A program made the translations under genes and the position numbers. Under the pieces are notes generated by a model. That model saw nothing but the letters and a program-made list of their open reading frames with translations. It made no database searches and was not told where the DNA came from. From Liolophura sinensis (lineage: Eukaryota; Mollusca; Polyplacophora; Chitonida; Chitonidae): a stretch of 64,000 nt of DNA. Below are positions 24,401 through 36,400 of this stretch, piece by piece. The stretch is from positions 46,910,645 to 46,974,644 of the forward strand of contig NC_088302.1 in the NCBI RefSeq assembly GCF_032854445.1, written 5' to 3'. Position 1 is the stretch's first letter, and every line of letters starts with the position of its first letter.

Positions 24401-27400
24401 TTGTTTAGATGCAGTTTTTGCAGAAGACATGGTAGAAGAAATGCATGATGGATTTCCACCACTACAAAAAAACGATAAAGGGATCACCATATCTAGTAAA
24501 GCTCAGAGACAGTCCAAGAAGACTTGTCCAGTTCCAGGGGACCAGGTCACTCCTTGTAAAGAGTTTGAAACTGTTGATTCTGAAATGGATGATACACTTC
24601 TGGAAGCCATGATGGTTGACATGACAACCACAGTTAGCATGGTGACGAGTCCTGGAAACTCCTGGAGTCCTGTAGGTGATAGATCTTTGAAAGGGTCAAG
24701 ACCCTTGTCGTTTAGTGACGATGAAGCATTCCAGTTGGATTTAGAAAGACTGCCAAAGGAAATGAAGATGACAATCTCATCTTCAAAAAGTTATTGTACC
24801 CAAAGCGCCGGTAAAGGTGAAGGGAATCTTTTCGATGGTGGTCATGGATCACCGACCAAGAGGGATAACAATACTAGTACAGAAAGATTGGAAAATGTGT
24901 CTGATCAGAACAGTTCCTCTGTGACTGCTAATGCAGAAAGTACCAAACCTGAGACAAAGGGGACTTGTTCCAGTAACAGTAAAACAGTGACTGCTGGAGA
25001 ATGTTTATTTAAGACTGGTACAGGAAAAACAGTTACCATATCAGAGAAGGCATTGAAGCAGGTGGAGGGTATTATAGAAAGTAATGATCTAAATACAGCA
25101 CCTGAGGAATCAAGTGTGCATCAGGTCTGTGAGTTGGAGAGTGTACCACTTATTCATGGCGCAGGCGCGATTCCAAACAGTTTGTTCCAGACTGCTTCAG
25201 GGAAGACTGTGTCAGTATCTGATAAGGCACTACATTTGGCAAGGATGTCATGGAATGAGGGCTTGGTAAATGATGAAACCATGGGATGTAACAGGACTAA
25301 AGATGTTGCCAAACTCCATGCAAATCATGATTTCAGTAGTCTATTCCATACAGCTTCTCAGAAGACTGTTGGTATCTCCGAAAAGGCTCTGCGAGAAGCC
25401 AGAACAAATGTAGACGCTTTAGAGTGCAAATTACCAGGTGGCAGTATGTTTCAAACTGCTTCTGGGAAAGGTGTTGAAATATCTGAAAAATCATTGGAGG
25501 CCGCTAGGGCTCATCTGTCTAACACTGAAAAGGGTATAACTGAAAAGTTTGACAACATTGCATCAGGGGATCAGCTGAAGAGTCTGAAAGGTATAAATCA
25601 TTCTGGTGAAATCCAAGGCACTAGCTTGTTCCAAACAGCATCTGGACAAAATGTTACAATTTCTGAGACGGCATTTTTGCAAGCAAAATCCCATCTTTGT
25701 GGAATAGAAAATAACCACGTAGAAAAAGTACATGGTACAAACAGAGATGCATGTAGTGAACTTCAGGGCAGTGACTTGTTCCAAACAGCATCAGGCAAGA
25801 ATATTAGTATTTCTGAGAAAGCATTGTTTGAAGTAAAAGCACATCTGTCTGAAGGGGTAGATAGAATGGAAAACATAACAGTAGCCAAATCATTATTACC
25901 TTCAAGGTTTTGTACAAACAGAATTGCATCAAAGGAAGTTCTAGGTAGTAGCTTGTTTCAAACAGCATCAGGCCAAAAGATCAGCATTTCAGAGAAAGCA
26001 TGGTTGGAAGCAAGAGCTCATCTCTCCGAGAGTGAAGGTGATATAAATACATGTACAGTATTGTCAACTACATCACAAAAAATGTTTTCCAACTTTGAGA
26101 AGGCTCAGTCACCGAACCAAGGTGGTAGTTTGTTTCAGACGGCTTCAGGAAAAGATGTCAACATTTCAGAGAAAGTCTTATTGGAAGCCAAAGCACATCT
26201 GTCTGATAGTGCAGATGACACTAACAAAGCACTGGAAAACCAGACACCAGACACTTTGGAATCCACTGAAGCACAAAGTTTCAGTTTTTTCCAGAAAGCT
26301 TCAGAAAAATGCGTCTGTGTTTCTGGAAAAGCTCTACAAGAGACAAAGTGTCACCTGTCTGAATGTGACAGCATCATTGAAGGTCAAGCAGCTAAGTCTA
26401 TGGCGGCACACTCAACTGCCAATACCAACAAGGATCAGTTTGGTCTAGTACAGAACAGTGGCTTGTTTCAGACTGCTTCTGGAAATTCTGTGTTAGTGTC
26501 TGTGAAAGCTCTGAAGGAAGCGAAATATCAGCTTGACCATAATGAGACATATGTTCAAAATGTAAAGCTTTTCAACCAATTGAAGAATGCGCAAATTAAA
26601 AAGCAAACAGGAGGCTGTATTTTTCAGACCTGTTCTGGCAAACCTGTCAGTGTATCAAAGCAGGCTTTAATTGACGCCAGAAAGTCGATAGAAAGTGACA
26701 AACATGAGCAGAAAGCTACACCTGCAATTACAGCTGCAACCGAGAGCTTACCTGCTGATTTGTTAGTAGATAGAGCCGTGAACTCAAATGGTACTCGTCA
26801 CTCAAAACCATCTGTGGTTTTCAAAGCAAAGCGTGCTGGGGTCCTATATAGGCCACCATCCTCTAAAGTCATGTCAGCATCAGAGTTTCAAGCATCAGTT
26901 CCCACAAGCATAAACACCAGCATTTCCAGTGCAGGGTTGTCAGAGAACTGTGATATTCAGAGGCAATTCGGCAATGGTATGTGGCCATCAAAGTATAATT
27001 TATTCTGTTTGAATACTAAAATTGTCTGACTGCCATTGTATAGTTTGGGAGCCATTAACAGTGTGAAATATTCTTGAATAGGACATTAAACATACTAGTT
27101 ATCAAAGGCTGTAGACAAAACATTTTGATCAACCAAATTGGAGTTGGAATAAGGGAGTTGCGAGTTTGAACTCTTTTGTCGTTAAAGGTAAAGACAGTCC
27201 CATGTGACATTTGAAAAATGTTAGGCAACCTTTCGTGACATTAATTTACCGATCACTTATCTCACTATGTTCTAGAGGTACAAATTAAGAAACTTCTCAA
27301 TCTCACAAATGATCAGCTCATCAGTTTTCTTCATTGTTCATCTAAATAATGCTTTGTGAAACTCGCTATCAGATGACAATGTTATGGTAAATGCGATCAG

Positions 27401-30400
27401 TAATAGTTGCCTAACATTTTTGACAGGTCACATGAAACAGTAGGAATAGTGATGAAAACAGTCCTAATTCAAGGCTCCCCCTATTGAGCTTCCACTGGCT
27501 CAGCTATTTCTATCACAGCTGTTTTGTCCACTGATGAACATGTTCAGCCCCATTCTCGGACGGGAAGATTTTCTAGATTCCCCTGGTTTCCATGTTCTCT
27601 GGTCTGGTGTGGTATGGTGCTCTCTCTGGTTGCAGCCTGTCTTGCATAGACCCGGACAAGACTTTATTTAATACCTACCACCAGTATGACATGTCACATG
27701 TAGGAGAGTCCATCAGTAACTCGCCAAATGTTAATGCCACGTACTTCGGTTTCCTCAGGGTACTCGGCTTTCCTCCTGACATAATATGGCTGTCATTATT
27801 CGAATCAAAAACTTTTGAGTAATTCTTTACACAACACTTTGTGTGCAATACAGAAGGCATCAGTGAAATACTCTCAAGTATGACATAAAACACTAATTAG
27901 ACAAAGAAATGAGTACCTACTATATTCGTTTTGTCGGTAGAAGAACACTTTCAGAGGCTCATGAAAGACCTTAAAATGATACTTTTGATGCCAACAATTC
28001 ATTTTTTCTGATAAGAAATTAATCAAACGGCACAAAAAATATTAAGTGGCCTTCAAGGTGAATGAATCAGTTAGAATCAATCAAAATGCTAATTTTCAGG
28101 TGAAATACAGTATTTTGGAGCTTACTCAGCCAAGTGCTTTCTGTCCCTCACATCACTGATAACAAGGATTGTAAAATACTGGGTGACCATGCTTATCATT
28201 GTAATGATTTTGTAGATGTCAACATTGTCACCAGAAAAGCTGGGAACTCCATATACAGGTGCAATCCCAAATTCTCTACCCCAGAAGGTCAGTGCATTTC
28301 AGATCTTGTGCAAGGCATCAGTAGAATTTGTCAGCAGAAGTTATTGTAAAATGTTTCTTTCAGCCAGTCAGCATCATTTCTGTATTGCTTGAAAGTTCAG
28401 ATGTTTGAATCTGATCTAGCATTCTCAGGTTTGGCTGATGTTCAGTCTCTAAAACTTTGTGCTTTAATTGCCATTTGCAAAATATTGCACCTGTGCTGCT
28501 GCTCTGGTTTTACTCGCTATGCTGTATATCTTTTTTAAATGTGATAACAACACATTTTGAGTGATTCTAGACCAGTGATGTCTAGTAACTTGCAACTAAC
28601 ATCACAGCATAGTTTTTTTTTTTTTTTTATCAAATTCTGCCTAAACCATGATGCTAGCGAGAGTGTTAAATTGCTATTGTGTCTGCATTACATAAACAGT
28701 TTGAATAAAGCCCTGACTGAGGTAACTTGATGAGGCTATATTTCACCGGTTATGTGTGACCGTTTGCCAGCTATTACACTGTCGTCGCTGCTCTGGTTTT
28801 ACTCTCAATGTTGTATGTCATGAAGTATATTCTAGATAGAAGGTCTTCAGTCTGTTTCTTGATGGTACAAAAAGAATTATGTTACATTGATGTGAAAAAT
28901 ATACATGTGCTACGGCTCAAAACTTTTTTGTGGGGATTTTTTTTTGGTTTTTATTTTATTCACTAGTCGTGCATTTTGTATATCAGAAACACCTCAGACA
29001 CTGAACCACCTCCTGATTCACTAGTCATGCAGTTTGTATATCAGAAACACCTCAGACACTGAACCATCTCCTGATTCACTAGTCATGCAGTTTGTATATC
29101 AGAAACACCTCAGACACTGAACCATCTCCTGATTCACTGGTCATGCAGTTTGTATATCAGAAACACCTCAGACACTGAACCAACTCATGATTCACTGGTC
29201 ATGCAGTTTGTATATCAGAAACACCTCAGACACTGAACCATCTCCTGATTCACTGGTCATGCAGTTTGTATATCAGAAACACCTCAGACACTGAACCAAC
29301 TCCATGATCACTTGTCAGATAACTGAAGGTAAATCTTGTCTTTCCTACAGCCTCTTTTAGAGACAACCCCTACCGCAAGGGCCATGAGTTTCACCCTCGC
29401 CACTGTTCAGAACAGGATTTAAGGTAAAGTTTTTCTATGGCTATCATTTGTATGTGCTGGTTTTATTTACTGCAGCATTAAGAATATGTAGTGTGAATCT
29501 GTCATAACATCACTTACAAACTAACTTGCACTTAATTCTGATGATTTTGTCTTGTATTTGTATACAAAGTGTGTCTTAGTCCTGGCATTTTACATTCAAA
29601 TACAGGAATAATTTGAGCTATGCAAAGTTGTGTACTTGTATAAAGTGAGAGTTTTTTTTTTGTTTATTTTGTTTTGCCATTACTGGTAGTAAATGTAATT
29701 TTTCAAACAGTTAAGCTCATATAACATAAACAAAACCTGTAACTGCAGAAAATTGAATAAAAACTTGTTGAGTGTTGATATGGATATGTAAAGGTATGGA
29801 TAATATATGTATGATAATCCTATTGCTACATCTTCAGGCCTGCAGACAATTTCACAGGTATAACAAGTGGTACCGACAGGACACCTTTGTCCCCTACACA
29901 GACTGTATCTTCCTTCAAGACCCCTTATAAAGCAGCCAAAACACCTGAGAACTGCCGTACAGATCTGAACTCTGTGAAAACCGGCGATACAATCTCTGGA
30001 TTCAGTCCCTTCATCAGTGGAGCTGAAAGGGCCTGTGTTACCTGCGAGTCTCCTCAGCTAACCTCTACAAGGGCAGATTTCATGGCAGCTTCACCCAAAC
30101 ATTTCCCAAGTTGTTCTGGAGACAATTTGACTGAAAATAACAGTGTTAAAACTGAATTGTTGCAGAGTTGTGTAAGTGCAAAGCTGAACAGTGGTGATGG
30201 CAGCCATGATCTTGCAGTCTCAAGATGTGAGCTACCTGAAGATGCCATTGCCTGTCTGCAAATGGCCAGACTCCAACAGGACAGGATAATTTCTTGGAAG
30301 AAACGAACAACTGTTCGACCATGTGCTGGAAAACTGATGACCTTGAAGAAGAACATACCCTCACAGCAGAGGCTGAAGTTATCGGATGTTATGGGAAGCA

Positions 30401-33400
30401 GAGCAGTGCAGATGGCTGCTAGATCAAGGAAAGTGCAGGTAATATTTTCTGCTGTTCTCACTTACGGTGGCACCGTTATGCACAGTGTACAGCTTCAGTA
30501 TCAAGGGGGCAACACCTACCAGGATTCAATGTTTAAACCACTTCATGAATACTTAAGACACTTTACTTTATGACTATGCAGAAGTACTAGTTTTGCTAAC
30601 CAAACATGACCAATCACAAAGGGTTTCACATTGTAAGCACACACAGATAATCTGTAACTAATGTTATAATGTCAGTGAGGGAGAAAAGCTGGCAACAATG
30701 ATGGGTTTTTATAGAGTATAACACCTCCATTTTCTCTGCTCAAAAGAGGTTTCAGTAATTAAAGTAAGGGACATCCTTTCATTGAATCGTTTAATTTCAC
30801 AGTTTAGAGCCCTGCAGGCAGAGTGATCAAAATTGAAGCGCTTAAAAATAAAGCTCTTTGGCGAACGCATTAATATTGTTGCATCCAGCTTTGTGAGTAT
30901 TTGATGTATGTAATGAATTTTACTGGTAATCCAGGCCTGAGCCATCGTACATGTACAATGCAAGTTTTGAGTCATCTTGAGTGTCTGAGCCATCCTACAT
31001 GTAAGTCTTGAGTATCTGAGCCATCCTGAATGCCTGGACCATCCCGCATACTTGACGTAGTTGAAGGGCTGGAGCCATCCTGAATGAATGGACCATCCCG
31101 CATACTTGACGTAGTTGAAGGGCTGGAGCCATCCTGAATGCCTGGACCATCCCGCATACTTGACGTAGTTGAAGGGCTGGAGCCATCCTGAGTGCTAGAC
31201 TCATTTGGAGTGCCTAAGCAATGTTGAGGGCCTGAACCACCTTGTGTCTGAGCCAACCTGAGAGTACCCGAGTCATCCTGTGTGCTTGACTTATCTCATT
31301 TGAATTAGTCCTTTTGAGTGCCTGAACCATGGTTGCATTTTGAATTCTCCAGTTTCATAAGCTGTGACTTGAGATCAGACATTTGGTTTGGTACTGTGTA
31401 AAGTTCTGTTTAGGTATTAAAAGCAATAGACCAGATCGCCAATATTATAGTAGTATAATTTTAAATGTGGTGTTATCAAAGAACTAAATTAGGTTATTTA
31501 ATTGCACAGCTTGCATTCAAACTTTGGTAGAAAACTAGGTGCATTATTTTTCAGTAAAATTTGTGGCATTCAAAGCCTTAAGATGGCCATAATTTCTTAA
31601 ATAAGATGACTTGTGGTAATTCATTGTGATTACTACAGCAAATAGTTTATTTCATAATTATTCCTTTTCCTATCATTATTTCAGATTATCCCTTCATCAG
31701 TGTTCTCTGTAAGCTCTAATACAGCGGAAGACTTTAGTTTTGACCTTGCTGCTCACTTTGGTTCAGAGCTATTGAAACAGGGCAGTGGTATGATACTGGG
31801 TGATGGCATAAAGCTTCTCCCAACGGATGATGGCTTGGCAGGCAAAGCAGAGTTTTACAGGTAAACATTTTAACTTGAGAAAAATTCTTGAAAGTGGGAT
31901 TTGCCGATTGAGAAAATCCCTGTTCTGCAAGCAGATATGGTCAGCTATTACACTTAATCTTATGTGGAAGTCAAAACTTCAAAACTGTTATTTCTTTTGT
32001 AACAAGGTCAAAATATTGCTTGACAGCGTAAATTCTGGGTAAGTTATTGCTGACATTGGATTATACTGTGGCAATGATTGTAGCAAATGTCGCTGGATTC
32101 AAGCTCAGTCTTAAACAGAAGTTATTAAGATTTCGATTGAACTGATGGGTGTACAGTAGATGTATATATAACAAGGTACTCATGTATATGCAAGATGCAG
32201 GTGAGCATGAGCACAAGCCAGTACTTCTGCACCAGCAGAGTCTTGAACGAGTCTGTTTGTCGCCCTCATAAGGGAAAAAAATCATAAAAATGTGACTATA
32301 TTTACACAGTGAACATCTTCACTTGGTTGTAAAATTTGTTAGCTGTTCCTACAACCAGAAAAGAAGCCTTTTGAAAACGATTCACATCACTCTTTAAATA
32401 TGCCCCTTTTTGTGATCTATTTGTTTTTTCATGTCAGCACTATATTTGAAGAACTGTTTCCCTTGGGAGCTAGTAATAAGATAACCCTGTGTATTTCAGT
32501 CACCAAATCAGAAGGCATTGACTCACCATTTTGAGGTTCTTAAACTATTGTCTGGAACACGTACATGTCAGTGTTGTAAGCTTACCTCTAGGTCTACGCA
32601 TGAAGGTTGTCCTTGTAACATGAATATATATCCAATCAGTGTTTGCCTTGTATTTTGTTGAATAGTCTGTGGGAACTGCAAATATATACTAACAAAATAC
32701 ATAAATAAAGACTCTTCTGTCAGGATTGTAGCTCAGTAAATAACATGTTTGGGCTTTATCTTATTTAATCTACTACCCAGGAACATCTCACTAGCTGTGT
32801 GTTCAAGTTCAGCTCTTGTTGGCTTCCTCTGCGGATGGAAGTGGGTTTCCCCCGTTTCCCGCAGAATTTCCTCCCACCAAAATGCTGGCACTTACGATGG
32901 TTATCATGAAAATAATTGCCCCACCATTGGCCTATGATCTCATAAAATTAAATTTTCTTCTAGATTGTTTCGTTGGCCCCTGAATTTTTAAGCCTTTGAG
33001 GCCAGTGAGCCCCCAGCCAATTTTTATCCTTGAGGGGTTTTAGTATTCTTAACTTTTTCAGATTAGAAATTAATCAGACTTCACAAATACAGCTTCAGTT
33101 GTCCAAGAAGGCGGAGGAATCAGTCAGAATCAAGCAATGTGTGTCACTTGAAAAATACAGAAATTTGGATGAAATACGGTAATGTTATTGTCGGTAGGGG
33201 GTTTCTATTAAAGACATTTGTCAATATTTCGTATCTTGCAGGGCATTTATAACCCATGAGAATGTAGACCCCAAGCTGATCTCAGAGGACTGGCTGTACA
33301 ATCATTATCGCTGGATTGTCTGGAAACTGGCAGCTTATGAAGTCTACTGTCCTCATCTGTGGGCAGGGAGGTGGGTTCACCATGTTTTTGGCCTCTCAGA

Positions 33401-36400
33401 ATTGTTGTACATGTGTCATGCTTTCATCTTGTACATTGACATGGATCTTAAATTTCTTTCATATGTGAAAAGGTTGAGGAATTAGGGTGATGATGTTTGG
33501 AATTCTTAAACTTTTCTTTACTTTGTATATGGAAACTTTTTTAGTTGATACATTGACAATTCTATTTCCTTCAAGGACATTGGTTAGAACTGTTATTGGT
33601 GGCTGTATGTTTTCCATGTGTTTTACAGATGTTTGACTCCAGACATGGTGATGTTACAGCTGAAGTACAGGTATGACAGGGAAATTGACAACTGTCAGAG
33701 GTACGTTAACTTTATTACATGTAGAAATTATTACTCTTTTTATCACAGTGTTTGTTCACGTTGGTTCTCAAAATTATAATATCACAGCATTCTTTGTAAA
33801 TTACATAGTTTAAATTTTGTATACGTCTTTATGTATGCGTAAATAAATAGAAATATCAAGTTGTAAGACTTTAGTTGTTATATACCAACACTAAAGGAAG
33901 TTATTAAATACTTTCATTAGCTAATCACCTTATTCGTTTCCGCTATGCTGGTTGCTTTTCAGTTTCAGGCAGTTGATGATGTCATTTCTTATAGATTCGC
34001 TTTATCTGCATAGCAGCACATTTTTACATATCCCACCTGTCATACAAGTTCATAACGATGCACTGGTGATGCTGTTGTAATGGGTTATGCATGATTATTA
34101 TCGTCCACCAATTATTGGTGGCAGGCCATTCCCCTTGTGTATGCCAAGGACTTTGAGAGAGCGAGGACTGGAAAGCTGTATGAGTGACCTCCCTTCCTGA
34201 GAAATTTCGGAGTTTTGCAGATTCAGTGTCTTCAGAGAGGCTACCTTCTCTGTAATTTGTGCTAATCTTGTCCCCATCTCATCAGTCAGCTGACAGCCAC
34301 TCAGGTCCAGTTTCTCGATGTTCCTTGTCATGATCAAAGAATCACATAGACCTAGGAACGCTAATCTTCCCAGTTTGATTTGAGCAACCTTCATAACCTG
34401 TAGAGATGGACAGACCTTAAGCCCTTGGACAAGGGTAAAGAACTCTGTGTTTCCAATTTGGACCCCACTGATATCTAGGAAGGTCAGTCGTTTTGTACGA
34501 CCAAGGAAAGACGCAAGACGATGCCCACAAACCATGTCAAATGCTGAGCCACTGATATTCAGATGAGGAAGGGTTGACGGAAGGTGCCGAAGAACATGGC
34601 CAACTACTCCTGGATAGGGGCAGTTCAGGAAGCTGAAGGATTCCAAGTGTCCTAGGTTAGAACTGGCAGTCTGCAGCCCTGCCCATAAAGCAGCGCTGTC
34701 ACGGGAGGGCATAGTGTGTCGACCCTTTCCCCGGTCAACATGAACTTGACGAAGAGATGTGTTGTTTTCGAGAACCGCACCAAGGAAACAGGCTGCAATG
34801 TTCATAGACAACCATGTCACTCTTAGTATTCTCACATGCTGGTTTTGACCCAGAGCTCGTGCCATCTCCAACAAACTGTACGTCTGGAACTCATGCAGCT
34901 TACCCAAACTGATATCCAGTTCAAATAACATTGTAGTCTGTAGTCTAAGGACGCTTGACAGCCCTAAAAGGGCATTTTCCGAGAAGAGATGGTTGCTCTT
35001 TATCACCATGCATGGTGGCATGGACCCTGACATCATCTGGCTCATCTTGTCATTTCTGGTTTCGTACAGAGCACGGAGGCTTGGGGCAAAATCTCTGAAC
35101 TGACCAGAACGTTTGTTCTGAGGGTTTTCCTCTTTGTCATTCTTCTCTGTAACAAAGTTAATCCCCCGAATGCTTCTTCTGTTATGTGAGACAAACTCAG
35201 TAAATATTTGGCTGAGTTTTTCTGAGTTTTGACCCAAAGATAATATCCCACAGAGAAACTGTATACATTGTTCATACTTGGACAGCTTTAGTAGCTTGTG
35301 GTAGAAAATATCTTTTGTGAATTCTTCGTCTTCCATTTCTGCCAGATGAAGGGCTGCCAGGAAATCTCTCCACATAGAGCTCTGATATGTCCACACATGA
35401 TGGACCTGGACGAAGATGCCAAGTTTATGAAGTGACTCTACTTCAAATGCTTCCATTTCCTCTGAGCTTATGCATGAGCAGCTGGCCAGCATGTTGCTGT
35501 ATGCCCTCTCTTGTAGTTTGTTCAGTGTTTGTTTCATGACCTCTTGCATTTTACCTGTAGTAGTCAAAAGGCCGTTGTCAGTGCAGAAGTGTGCAAGAAG
35601 TATCTGGAAGAAGCTTTTTAGGGCAGAAGTTGTTCGGGAGAGTGTGTCAAGGGAGGGAAGCGTGTCTTCATTGTATGCTGCCACTGACATGCACAGAAGA
35701 GGATTCCTTAGCGTTTGTATTGTGGCCATATTGCCACGCAGACTCGATATGAATTTATTTAGCGGCTTGTCTTCAATATCCACCAAGTTTGTATACGTCC
35801 TGATGCAGCGAGCAATGCTTACCTCATGCAACCCTTGACAGTATACATAGCTATGTGGGCTGAATCCGTTGACCTTTTTGCAAGATGGATCAGCCATCAA
35901 CAGCACTGAACAACCTTTGTACAGTGAACCTCTTAAGATCTCCTCCACACTGCTGTTGGTAAATCCATCTGTGAAACCATCAAGAACAAATAGGATCTTT
36001 TCTGCATTATTCTCTATGGCCAACTGAAAATTTGTCTTACTGACGCGAAATCCATCAGGGAAAATTTGGCCGTAGATTAAATCCAGAATACTTTTTCCTT
36101 GCGTGTTTGCTATGTCCAGATAGAGGAGTAGGTCACAGGTTGATGGACAGTCATCTGGAGATTGTGCCCAGCTCTTGGCCAACATTCCACCCAGTGTTGT
36201 CTTCCCATAGCCTGGGCTCCCAAACATCACCTTAATTGTAGAGCGTTTGGGGAAACATTCATCCAGTGACAGCTCTTGTCTGTAATGAGATTGATCATCA
36301 AGCTATAAAATGAATCAGAGTTAACCTTGTAATACAAGAATGTCAAGAATGTTGAACTAATGATCACAACTCAAAGGAATTCAGAGGGAAACAATGAGTG

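Larger units (their letters stand above)
22399..26976 (+). other. BRCA2: BRCA2 coding exon 7: BRC-repeat exon with 17 BRC-type motifs
   Basis: This single 4,578-nt exon encodes residues ~803-2328 and all recognisable RAD51-binding BRC repeats. Seventeen motifs fit the pattern [GLMIF]F.TA.GK.[VI].[IV]S...L..A. Cluster A begins at 22764, 22971, 23214, 23379, 23565 and 23805 (GF.TA.GK type, LVEED-like ends). Cluster B begins at 25005, 25182, 25341, 25446, 25626, 25776, 25953, 26130, 26286, 26463 and 26619 (LFQTASGK type, AHLS-like ends). Human BRCA2 has eight. Motifs 7 (FKTG), 15 (FQKA) and 17 (FQTC) depart from FxTA and may bind weakly. Confidence 0.95.
29838..33700 (+). other. BRCA2: BRCA2 coding exons 9-12: helical domain
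   Basis: From ACLQMARLQQDRI (~2491-2503) onward the sequence follows the BRCA2 helical domain, which binds the DSS1 cofactor together with OB1. Coding exon 10 gives LGDGIKLLPTDDGLAGKAEF, like vertebrate [26 protein letters not shown]. Exon 11 gives VDPKLISEDWLYNHYRWIVW and KLAA; exon 12 gives RCLTPDMVMLQLKYRYDREI. Exons: 29838-30438, 31685-31860, 33242-33370, 33629-33700. Confidence 0.95.

Noticed and set aside
28972-29312. CRISPR-like direct repeats
   Set aside because: Units are contiguous with no unique spacers; eukaryotic minisatellite.
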